Shown here: piece by piece, positions 1 through 7,541 of the stretch
How the letters are laid out: each line of letters starts with the position of its first letter
Position numbering within the stretch: the first letter of the stretch is position 1
Source of the DNA: Lachnospiraceae bacterium
Lineage (GTDB): Bacteria; Bacillota; Clostridia; Lachnospirales; Lachnospiraceae
Direction: 5' to 3'
Length of the DNA stretch: 64,000 bases
Assembly (NCBI GenBank): GCA_017621075.1
Contig: JAGATV010000030.1
Coordinates: forward strand, 1 to 64,000
The notes under the pieces: model-generated
The model's database searches: none
Seen by the model: the letters and a program-made list of their open reading frames with translations, nothing else
Told to the model about the DNA's origin: nothing
Program-made: the position numbers and the translations under genes

Positions 1-70
1 ATACTAAAAAACCTATAAGTAAAGAAAACAACAGAATACATGAACCTCGGAATTGAGGGACATAAGTAAG

Positions 71-98
71 CGCATGGTTAACATTGACTATGCGTTTT
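71..98 (+). terminator. Candidate rho-independent terminator
   Basis: The arms CGCAT and ATGCG, with an inner GT/AC pair, enclose a short loop and are followed by TTTT. It lies between an unknown region at the window edge and the ABC-F remnant, so it probably ends a transcript entering from upstream. The stem is short and interrupted. Confidence 0.4.
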
Positions 99-109
99 CT
101 TTCATATAA

Positions 110-852
<743 letters not shown>

Positions 853-883
853 AATGGAAAGCTCCTTTTTTCGTGATAGCTCG

Positions 884-912
884 ATTATAGCAGAAGATTT
901 TGAAAAGTACAA
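884..912 (-). promoter_or_regulatory. Sigma-A promoter of the 39-residue peptide gene
   Basis: On the minus strand: TTGTAC, a 17-base spacer, then a perfect TATAAT. Transcription would begin about 25 bases before the start codon, leaving room for the AAAGGAG ribosome binding site. Confidence 0.75.
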
Positions 913-942
913 TGAAATTTTTTGGAAATTTGCATAAAAGAA

Positions 943-971
943 TGGAAAAAATCTGACAGATGGGATATAAT
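943..971 (+). promoter_or_regulatory. Possible promoter of the EAL-domain gene
   Basis: A perfect TATAAT at 966-971 is preceded at 17 bases by a weak TGGAAA. If used, the transcript starts near 978, which excludes the ATG at 960 as translation start and favours 1014 or 1038. Confidence 0.4.
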
Positions 972-1037
972 TGTACTAATAAACAGGATTGCTTATCCGG
1001 GAAACGTCAACGGATGAAGAACAGAGGTACCAAACGC

Positions 1038-2447
1038 ATGGATCATGGGAAGTCAAGAGAAGACATCATCAATGCGCCTCCGCAGATGGAGAACCAGGGA
1101 AAAGAAGAACTGTATCTATATTCCCTTCGAAAAATGGCGGAGACAAAATATGACAAAAATCTGAGTCCGGTTACGGATCTTTTGAACCTGAGATCATTCT
1201 TCTATCTATGCGGAGAGATGATAAGGGAAAAGCCGGATCAGAAGTACGGTGTGATCGTGATGGACATCACACAGTTCAAGGCTGTCAATGAATTTTGCGG
1301 ACGAAAAGAAGGGGACAGGCTGCTGGTATTTATTGCAGACTGCTTCCGGCATTATGAAAAGAACAGGCCGGATACTTATGCCTGTCATATCAGGGCGGAC
1401 AATTTCTGCCTGTGCACCGCTTATGAGGAGGAAGAGGAACTTTCGGATATCGCTCTCGAGATCAAGGAAAAGATCGATCATTTCCCGTTTGCCTACAGAG
1501 TCCTTCCCTCCTTTGGGATCTGTGCTTCCAGAGAGATCGGACCGGCTGTCAGTTATCTGAAGGATTGTGCGACTACCGCCATGCAGAGCATCAAGGGGAA
1601 ATTTTTTGCAAGCTACGCCTTCTTTGATGATAGTATGCGCAGACAGATGCTCAGGGAAAAGCAGATTGAAAATGATATCGTATCCGCACTGGAAAACGGG
1701 GAGTTGGTGCCTTACATACAGCCTAAAGTAAATATGCGCACCGGACGTATCATAGGCGGGGAGGCCCTGGTGAGATGGGAACATCCCGGCAAGGGACTGA
1801 TCAGTCCCGGTGAATTTCTTCCTGTGCTGGAAAAGAACGGCTTCATCATCAAGGTGGACGAATATGTCTGGGAACAGATCTACCGGTATTTGAAGAAATT
1901 GTCTTCCGACGGCCGCCGGTTGCTGCCCATTTCCATCAATGTATCCAGGATGCATGCATATGACAGGAATCTTTGCGATACTTTGTTGCGATTGAGCCGC
2001 GAATACGGCATAGAAGCCCGCTATACACCTTTGGAGCTTACCGAGAGTGCTTTTCTGGCGGACGAGGAGGGAATGTATCTTGAGATGAGCCTGCTGCGCG
2101 GGAAAGGATTTACCGTGGCAATGGATGACTTTGGTACAGGTTACTCCACCATGACCATGCTGAAGACCCAGCCTGTGGACGAGGTGAAGATGGACCGTGC
2201 TTTCATTATGGATCTGGGGAATGAGAAGAGCAGGATCATCCTGGAATATACCATCAATATGCTTCAGGCGCTGGATACAAAGATTATCATAGAAGGGGTG
2301 GAAACCGAAGAGCAGAAGGAGTTTTTGATCGGATGCGGATGTGAGTCGGCACAGGGCTTTTTATTCTACAGGCCTATGCCCCTGAAAGAATTTGATGCGC
2401 TTTTGCTGCGTCAGGAGGAAGCTGACAGGGCGATTCGGGAAACATAA
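1038..2447 (+). CDS. c-di-GMP phosphodiesterase: degenerate GGDEF plus EAL
   Basis: This is a cytoplasmic two-domain c-di-GMP protein. The N-terminal half has the GGDEF fold (DLLNLRSFF, VIVMDITQFK), but the catalytic GGDEF signature has become RADNF, so cyclase activity is unlikely. It may serve as a GTP-sensing regulatory domain. The C-terminal half is a full EAL domain with GGEALVRW, ELTES, DDFGTGYS and EGVETEEQ, which carry the metal ligands and catalytic glutamate. I therefore infer hydrolysis of c-di-GMP to pGpG. No membrane segment or sensor domain is visible. The start at 1038 is chosen because AGAGG lies 10 bases upstream and a TATAAT at 966-971 excludes the longer frame beginning at 960; 1014 is possible. 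The gene sits directly upstream of the tad pilus locus in the same direction, suggesting a link to adhesion or motility. Confidence 0.85.
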   Translation: MDHGKSREDIINAPPQMENQGKEELYLYSLRKMAETKYDKNLSPVTDLLNLRSFFYLCGEMIREKPDQKYGVIVMDITQFKAVNEFCGRKEGDRLLVFIADCFRHYEKNRPDTYACHIRADNFCLCTAYEEEEELSDIALEIKEKIDHFPFAYRVLPSFGICASREIGPAVSYLKDCATTAMQSIKGKFFASYAFFDDSMRRQMLREKQIENDIVSALENGELVPYIQPKVNMRTGRIIGGEALVRWEHPGKGLISPGEFLPVLEKNGFIIKVDEYVWEQIYRYLKKLSSDGRRLLPISINVSRMHAYDRNLCDTLLRLSREYGIEARYTPLELTESAFLADEEGMYLEMSLLRGKGFTVAMDDFGTGYSTMTMLKTQPVDEVKMDRAFIMDLGNEKSRIILEYTINMLQALDTKIIIEGVETEEQKEFLIGCGCESAQGFLFYRPMPLKEFDALLLRQEEADRAIRET

Positions 2448-2491
2448 ACACAAGGACCGGAATTTCATTTTTCAAAAAATGATTTTGGGAC

Positions 2492-2520
2492 TTGACAGGT
2501 CGGAAAAAACAGTGTAAATT
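2492..2520 (+). promoter_or_regulatory. Candidate promoter of the tad locus
   Basis: A perfect TTGACA, a 17-base spacer and TAAATT. It is the best promoter-like site between the EAL gene and cpaF and gives a leader of about 160 bases. Confidence 0.5.
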
Positions 2521-2526
2521 GACAAG

Positions 2527-2556
2527 TACCCGACGGGGATCTTTCCCTGCCGGGTA
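2527..2556 (+). other. Stable leader hairpin ahead of the tad locus
   Basis: The arms TACCCG and CGGGTA close an inner stem (CGGGGA against TCCCTG) around a TCTT loop, about 12 pairs with one mismatch. The following bases (TCTGTTAATC) are only weakly T-rich. It is either the terminator of the EAL gene or, if the promoter at 2492-2520 is real, a 5'-end structure of the tad messenger. Confidence 0.45.
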
Positions 2557-2688
2557 TCTGTTAATCAGGCTGTATCGGCCAAAGTCACCAGTCAATTTTG
2601 AAAATTTTGTTCCGGTCTGTTTTTGTGCCCTTTTTTAGGGAGAGCGCACACCCGCAGGGCCAAAAGGCGGGGACAGGGAACAGGAGGG

Positions 2689-3822
2689 ATGATGAAAACA
2701 AATACGGTAGAAGAGGGGCTTCAGGCTCTGGTGGAAGATTACCTGACCGGGAAGCAGGCCTCATTGTTACAGATGAAAAAGGGAATCCTCAGCAAGGAGG
2801 AGTTCTTAAAAGGGGCAGGGCAGCATCTGGAAACGGTCTACGGAATGTGCCGGGAGAGGAAGGAGGAGGTGCTTCGTTCTTTTGAACAGTATATCTTCGG
2901 GTATTCCAGGCTGTCACCGCTGATCGATGACCCGGATATATCTGATATACGAGTCATTCGTTTTGACTGCATCCGCATCAAGAAAAACGGCAGACGGATG
3001 GATGCAGGTACGTCATTTCTGTCGGAAAAGGAATACAGGCAGTTCATTGATTATGTGGCTACCAGGAACCAGGTGAATATCTCCAATCTCAATGCGATCC
3101 AGAGATTTACGGACACGGAGAGCCACCCGGATTTTATCTTGCGGTTCACTTTGTCCATGCCGTTGGTGAATACTTATAAGGAGCCTTATCTGTGTATCAG
3201 GAAGGTGCCCAGGAATTTTCCGCAGATGGGTCAGCTGATCGAGAGGGGGATGATGGATCGGGAGACGGCAGAACTCCTGATACAGAGATTCCGCCGGGGT
3301 TCCACCCTGATCTGTGGGGGGAATTCCTCCGGGAAGACCACACTGTTAAACGCCTTGAAGGAAACACTGCCGGATGATATGGCGGTGCTGGTAAGCCAGC
3401 AGGCGGATGAACTGACCACCAGGAGTCACCCGGATATGATGTTTTTGCATTCTCTGCCGGGTACGGGGGAAAGCAGGGTGAACTATGATCTAAAACAGAT
3501 CAGTATCGCCGGACTTACCATGGATGTGGATTTTTTCATCATCGGTGAGGTAAAGGGCGGAGAGGCCCTGTATCTGCTGAATGCAGCGTACACAGGGCAG
3601 TTGTGTGCCGCTACCATCCATGCACCTTCGGCAGACAGGGCACCGGACAAGCTGGTGGATTATGCCATGTATGAGAGCCGGTATTCCAGGGACCAGCTCA
3701 TGCAGATGATGGACTGTTTTCAGACCCTGGTGTTCATGGAACACTACACCGTAAAGGAGATCTTTGCCTGCAAGGGTTTTAGCAGGGAAAGGAGGGAACT
3801 GATCTATGAGCGTATCCTGTGA
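2689..3822 (+). CDS. cpaF: CpaF/TadA-type pilus assembly ATPase
   Basis: A secretion ATPase of the VirB11/GspE superfamily that powers assembly of Flp/Tad-type pili at the inner face of the membrane. The N-terminal region (about residues 1-200) is the variable NTD. The RecA-like domain carries Walker A GGNSSGKT (Lys about 216), an Asp-box region and the conserved GEVKGGEALYLLNAAYTGQ stretch with ATIHAPS, typical of CpaF. Start: ATGATG at 2689/2692 follows AGGAGG very closely, so the second ATG may be used. An upstream frame extension to 2623 has no ribosome binding site. It is the first gene of the tad locus and its 3' end overlaps tadB by 17 bases, implying translational coupling. I see no TadZ/CpaE gene next to it. 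Confidence 0.9.
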   Translation: MMKTNTVEEGLQALVEDYLTGKQASLLQMKKGILSKEEFLKGAGQHLETVYGMCRERKEEVLRSFEQYIFGYSRLSPLIDDPDISDIRVIRFDCIRIKKNGRRMDAGTSFLSEKEYRQFIDYVATRNQVNISNLNAIQRFTDTESHPDFILRFTLSMPLVNTYKEPYLCIRKVPRNFPQMGQLIERGMMDRETAELLIQRFRRGSTLICGGNSSGKTTLLNALKETLPDDMAVLVSQQADELTTRSHPDMMFLHSLPGTGESRVNYDLKQISIAGLTMDVDFFIIGEVKGGEALYLLNAAYTGQLCAATIHAPSADRAPDKLVDYAMYESRYSRDQLMQMMDCFQTLVFMEHYTVKEIFACKGFSRERRELIYERIL

Positions 3823-4747
3823 GAAGGTCATGATATTCCTTCTTCTTTTTGCAGGATTTCTGATACTGTTTTACAGGATCAGGGTCCTGGGGACCCTGGG
3901 CAGGGTGTTAAAGCGGACCAGGGACGGTATGCAGGAGGCATCCAGGCACAGGATCTTGGAAAACAGACGGTCCTTAAGGGAATTGAAACGGGAGCATTCC
4001 CTGTGGCACTACTGGGAGCAGCTTCTGTGGTACAGCGGGGCAAAGCGGCGCTTTCCCTTTTTGGATGCGGGGTGGCTTCTTGTTGTGGGGCTGGCGGCAG
4101 AAGGCGGTGCTGTCATCCTTGGCATTGTTTTTGGAGATCTGAAAGCAGCGATACCGGCGGCTCTGCTGCCTGCCCTGTTGTTTGTACTGTTACAGGCCGG
4201 CAGAGTGCGTGCCGGAAGATCGGTCAATGATAATCTTTTAAAATTTCTGGATTTTCTAGGGAACTATAGTATCACATCCGGTGAGATCGCCGGGATTTTT
4301 CAACAGATCAGCAGATATATGGAGGAACCTCTCAAAGGAGCATTGGAAGAGTGCTGTTACGAGGCACAGACCACAGGGGATACCGGGCTTGCACTTCTGT
4401 CCATGGCAGAGAAGATCGAGCATCCCAAATTCAAAGAGTTTGTGCGGAATATGGAGATCAACCTCCGATACTGCGCAGATTTCAGTGTGCTGGTAGCCGC
4501 AGGAAGGAGAAGCGTGCGGGATTATCTGAAGGCGGAATCCCAGCGGAGGAGCATGCTGCGGGAAGGAGCCGTCAATCTGCTGCTGCTTTTGGCCATGTCC
4601 GTCTTTGTATTGCTTACAGTGGATCGTTTGATCGAGGTTTCTGTCTGGAAGATTCTGTGGGACACTCTGCCGGGAAGGCTGGCACTGGCCGCAGCCATAG
4701 GGATCCTTCTTTTATTTCTGGGACAACTGGCAGGGGCAGAAAGGTAG
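3806..4747 (+). CDS. tadB: TadB-like pilus assembly membrane protein
   Basis: A 313-residue polytopic membrane protein with the layout of the T2SSF/TadB family. There is an N-terminal membrane helix (MIFLLLFAGFLILFY), a basic stretch, a hydrophobic pair around residues 85-130, a cytoplasmic helical domain (about 135-255) and two C-terminal helices (about 255-310). TadB and TadC form the inner-membrane platform that transmits the work of CpaF to pilin polymerisation. The gene overlaps cpaF by 17 bases and ends 13 bases before tadC. Sequence conservation in this family is low, so the call relies on topology and position between cpaF and tadC. Confidence 0.75.
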   Translation: MSVSCEKVMIFLLLFAGFLILFYRIRVLGTLGRVLKRTRDGMQEASRHRILENRRSLRELKREHSLWHYWEQLLWYSGAKRRFPFLDAGWLLVVGLAAEGGAVILGIVFGDLKAAIPAALLPALLFVLLQAGRVRAGRSVNDNLLKFLDFLGNYSITSGEIAGIFQQISRYMEEPLKGALEECCYEAQTTGDTGLALLSMAEKIEHPKFKEFVRNMEINLRYCADFSVLVAAGRRSVRDYLKAESQRRSMLREGAVNLLLLLAMSVFVLLTVDRLIEVSVWKILWDTLPGRLALAAAIGILLLFLGQLAGAER

Positions 4748-4760
4748 GAGGAAACAAAAG

Positions 4761-5606
4761 ATGGGAACTTGGCAGGAAGAAGAAATTTTGTGGATATTGC
4801 ATGCAATGCCATGGTGTGCGGCAGTCCTGACAGTGATCCTGACAGCCACACTGGCATCCGGCGGAGCGGACAGGCTGGTATTGAGGACCTGTGATGAATT
4901 TGCCGGGCTGTTGCGGGAAAAGGGCAGGCAGAGTACCTGGTACAGAAGGCAGGAGCAGTGGCTGAAAAGAAAGGGTGCGTCGTTTCATTTCGGAGGGTGG
5001 GTGAATCCGGCCGGTTTTCTCGCACTGAGAGGCCTGGCCGGGCTGCTTGGATTTGCGGTGGGCAGTTGTGTTTCCGCAGGATACGGAATCCTGGGAGGAG
5101 TACTGCTCTATATGCTTCCCACAGTGTTGGTGGAGTATCTGGACAAAAAGGACAATGAGCGGATGCTCTCCGAGATCAAACTGGTCTATCATACCCTTGC
5201 CATGCAGATCAGGGCGGGGATCCATGTGACGGATGCTCTGGCGGAATGTTATGCCGGGGTCAGAGAACCCCGTCTGTATCAGGCCTTTTTGGATCTTGCA
5301 GGCGCAATCGCCATGAAGGGTGACGTCTTCCGGGCGCTGGAGGAACTGCAGTCAGGGATGGACAATCGCTATATTGATTCTCTGTGCATCACGGTCCTGC
5401 AGGCTTTGGAATCCGGGCAGGCGGTGGAGCTTTTGAATGATATCGGGGAACAGATAAGAGACATGGAAGGCACCATGCTGGAGCGTAGAAAAAACAGGCT
5501 GGACCGCAGCCTTACCTTTTATCAGCTTGGGATACTGGCGGCGGTGCTGTGTGTGGCACTTTACGCCTGCGTTACCTATCTGTTCGGGCAGGCAGTGACT
5601 TTTTAG
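4761..5606 (+). CDS. tadC: TadC-like pilus assembly membrane protein
   Basis: A 281-residue T2SSF-family protein, probably the second half of the TadB/TadC platform. It has membrane helices near the N-terminus (MPWCAAVLTVILTATLA), around residues 75-120 and at the C-terminus (LGILAAVLCVALYACVTYLF). The central cytoplasmic domain contains the family-like stretch LVYHTLAMQIRAGIHVTDAL and the later EQIRDMEGTMLERRKN. The ribosome binding site GGAGG lies 9 bases before the ATG. It is co-directional with and 13 bases from tadB. The next gene encodes a pilin-like peptide 68 bases downstream. Confidence 0.75.
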   Translation: MGTWQEEEILWILHAMPWCAAVLTVILTATLASGGADRLVLRTCDEFAGLLREKGRQSTWYRRQEQWLKRKGASFHFGGWVNPAGFLALRGLAGLLGFAVGSCVSAGYGILGGVLLYMLPTVLVEYLDKKDNERMLSEIKLVYHTLAMQIRAGIHVTDALAECYAGVREPRLYQAFLDLAGAIAMKGDVFRALEELQSGMDNRYIDSLCITVLQALESGQAVELLNDIGEQIRDMEGTMLERRKNRLDRSLTFYQLGILAAVLCVALYACVTYLFGQAVTF

Positions 5607-5674
5607 GCAGGCGGAAGAAACAGAGATGATAAGCGTTTATTGCACAACAAAGGAAATAGAACAGGAGGAAACAG

Positions 5675-5896
5675 ATGAAAAAGTTTATGAAAGAAATTAT
5701 GAAAAAGGCAGTCAGAAAGGGAATGAGAAAGGAGCCCGGGATCGATGGCATCCTGGTGACGGTAGGATTGTGCATCATCGCACTTCTCTTATGCGTGGTG
5801 ATGAAGGACAGTATGACGGGATTCATCGAAACCATCGTAAAGTCCATGACAGAGAAGGCCGGGACCATCTTGAGCGGGACAGCCGCCCTGGTGTAG
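5675..5896 (+). CDS. Small Flp-pilin-like membrane protein
   Basis: A 73-residue protein with a strongly basic N-terminus (six or more Lys/Arg in the first 20 residues), the motif KEPGIDGILVTVG and one long hydrophobic helix (about residues 28-45), then an amphipathic tail. Size, topology and position directly after tadC match the major Flp pilin of tad loci. The Gly ahead of the helix could be the prepilin cleavage point. The classical Glu at +5 is not present, so processing by the peptidase encoded at 12019 is uncertain. AGGAGG lies 8 bases before the ATG. It could instead be a minor structural peptide. Confidence 0.6.
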   Translation: MKKFMKEIMKKAVRKGMRKEPGIDGILVTVGLCIIALLLCVVMKDSMTGFIETIVKSMTEKAGTILSGTAALV

Positions 5897-5905
5897 GAGA
5901 AAAGT

Positions 5906-6268
5906 ATGGAGCGAAAGAAAGAAGCCGGCAATCTGGGGGAACTGATGACCACGGGTATATGTATCCTGGCAATGACCTTTGTGATGATGGCCTACATGGA
6001 CTGCGTGGATGTGATACAGGACAAGTTGGAGGCGGGGCAGTTGGCCAGAAAGTATATCCTGCGTATGGAGACTACAGGTTATCTTACCATGGAAGACAGG
6101 GAGGAACTTACCGGGGAGCTGACAGCTCTCGGTATCACCGAACCGGGATATGCGGGAAGCACGCTGGAAGAGGTTCTATATGGTGAACCTATCGAGCTGC
6201 ATATTACCGGAAAGATCAAGGGGGAATATCCGTTTGAAGAGCACAGATACTCCACAGGCAAACACTAA
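5906..6268 (+). CDS. TadE-like minor pilin
   Basis: A 120-residue protein with a short basic leader (MERKKEAG), then NLGELMTTG and a hydrophobic helix (about residues 15-33), followed by a soluble extracellular domain of about 85 residues. This is the layout of TadE/pseudopilins that are cleaved after Gly by a prepilin peptidase. The Glu in GELM is at +4 or +5, depending on the cleavage point. It begins 9 bases after the previous small pilin gene. I recognise the architecture, not a specific family. It may prime or cap the pilus. Confidence 0.55.
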   Translation: MERKKEAGNLGELMTTGICILAMTFVMMAYMDCVDVIQDKLEAGQLARKYILRMETTGYLTMEDREELTGELTALGITEPGYAGSTLEEVLYGEPIELHITGKIKGEYPFEEHRYSTGKH

Positions 6269-6851
6269 TATCCCCGGAAGGAGAAAGCCATCCCAGGGAC
6301 CTTTTCGGAAAGAAACCGCTCAGGCAGAGTGGGCGGCAGGGTTGTTCCTGGTGTTGTTTTTGGCAATCCTGTTTGGCTGTCAGCTCCAGATTTGGGCGTA
6401 CCGTACTTCAGCCATGTATCTGGAAGATGCATTGGCAGCGTCCAATCTGGCTTCTGCAGTGATAGATATCCGTGAGTACGGAAAATCCCATACGCTGTTG
6501 ATCGGTGATCCCCTGCAGGCTTATGAGATCTATCAGGGAGCACTGCGGGACAATCTGGGACTGGATGCAAATTGGGAGTGCGGCAACCGGGATCTGATCG
6601 CAGGAAGGGTGACGGTGGAAAGGTATATCGTTTATAACGTAAAAGATGGAATGGTGCGGGCTGTACAGATATCGGAGGACGGTTCTGTCAGGGAGGAGAC
6701 CGGACCTGTGGGAAGGATGGAGGCGCCCAACGGTGTCCCGATTGTATCCACGGGAATCTATAGTGAAATCTCTTTTCCGGTGGAGGGATTTTTGGGCACT
6801 ACGGTGACGGCCCGCAAAGGCAAGCTGGTGGATGTAACAGCATATCAATGA
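6180..6851 (+). CDS. TadE/TadF-like membrane-anchored protein, start uncertain
   Basis: The reliable part runs from about base 6310. The segment AEWAAGLFLVLFLAILFG is a single hydrophobic helix, followed by a soluble domain of about 150 residues with regular beta-strand patterning. Topology and position suggest another minor pilin or pilus-associated protein. The start is unclear. In-frame ATGs exist only at 6150 and 6180, inside the preceding gene, and AAGAGG lies 6 bases before 6180. A good GGAAGGAG at 6277-6284 has no start codon after it in this frame. If 6180 is right, the two genes overlap by 89 bases. It lies 33 bases ahead of cpaB in the same direction. Confidence 0.55.
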   Translation: MVNLSSCILPERSRGNIRLKSTDTPQANTNIPGRRKPSQGPFRKETAQAEWAAGLFLVLFLAILFGCQLQIWAYRTSAMYLEDALAASNLASAVIDIREYGKSHTLLIGDPLQAYEIYQGALRDNLGLDANWECGNRDLIAGRVTVERYIVYNVKDGMVRAVQISEDGSVREETGPVGRMEAPNGVPIVSTGIYSEISFPVEGFLGTTVTARKGKLVDVTAYQ

Positions 6852-6884
6852 GACTTTTAGAAACGGAGGCAGGAAACGACGGTT

Positions 6885-7541
6885 ATGGCAGGCAAAAAGA
6901 AGATCCAGGGAAGGACTCTGTGGACAGGGAGCATTCTGGCTGCCCTTGTGGCAGCAGTGGCAGTTTTTGGCGCAATGCTCCAGGCAGAGAAAACAGTATT
7001 GACCCGATATGAAAAGGGGATTATCTATGTAGCGGCGAAGGAGATCCCCAAAGGTCAGAACCTTACGGAAGAAAATATGGAGGAATTTTTGGAGCAGAAG
7101 GAGCTGGATGTGGGCTGTATCCCCAAGACCGCAGTCAGCAGCAGGGAGCAGATCCGGGACCTGACGGCGTTGGAGCGGATCGAGCCGGGAGTCCTTATCA
7201 CCACCGGCATGTTTCGGACCAGGGATCAGATTACCGACAAGATGGCGGAACCCGTGATCGCAGGCTTCAAGGCAGATGACCTGTATCAGGTGGCGGGAGG
7301 TGTGCTGCGCACCGGGGACCGTATCCACATTTATTATGAGGATGAGGAAGGGACGGTCCGCTTAAAATGGAGCGATGTGTTTGTGCAGCAGGTGTTTGAT
7401 GCTTCCGGCAGGACCATCGGGAATGAGGATAGAGCCACATCGGCATCCAGGATCAATATTTATTTGGATAAGGCGGATGTGGAGCCGTTTTACACGGATC
7501 TTAAAACAGGCTCTCTGAAGGTGGTAAAGGTATGCGGGTGA
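6885..7541 (+). CDS. cpaB: CpaB/RcpC-like SAF-domain pilus protein
   Basis: A 218-residue protein with an N-terminal signal anchor (about residues 12-32) and an SAF domain with the conserved pattern IIYVAAKEIPKGQNLTEENMEE. After this come ERIEPGVLITTGMF and a second lobe, IAGFKADDLYQVAGGVLRTGDRIHIYY, as in CpaB/RcpC. In Gram-negatives CpaB works with the secretin. No secretin is expected in this Gram-positive, so it probably acts on the outer face of the membrane or binds the wall polysaccharide. Its 3' end overlaps the giant adhesin gene by 10 bases, so the two are likely coupled. Confidence 0.8.
   Translation: MAGKKKIQGRTLWTGSILAALVAAVAVFGAMLQAEKTVLTRYEKGIIYVAAKEIPKGQNLTEENMEEFLEQKELDVGCIPKTAVSSREQIRDLTALERIEPGVLITTGMFRTRDQITDKMAEPVIAGFKADDLYQVAGGVLRTGDRIHIYYEDEEGTVRLKWSDVFVQQVFDASGRTIGNEDRATSASRINIYLDKADVEPFYTDLKTGSLKVVKVCG

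Noticed and set aside
2448..2690. A c-di-GMP riboswitch between the EAL gene and cpaF
   Set aside because: The context invites it, but the conserved GCACAGGGCAAACC-type blocks and tetraloop-receptor layout are not present; only simple hairpins are seen.
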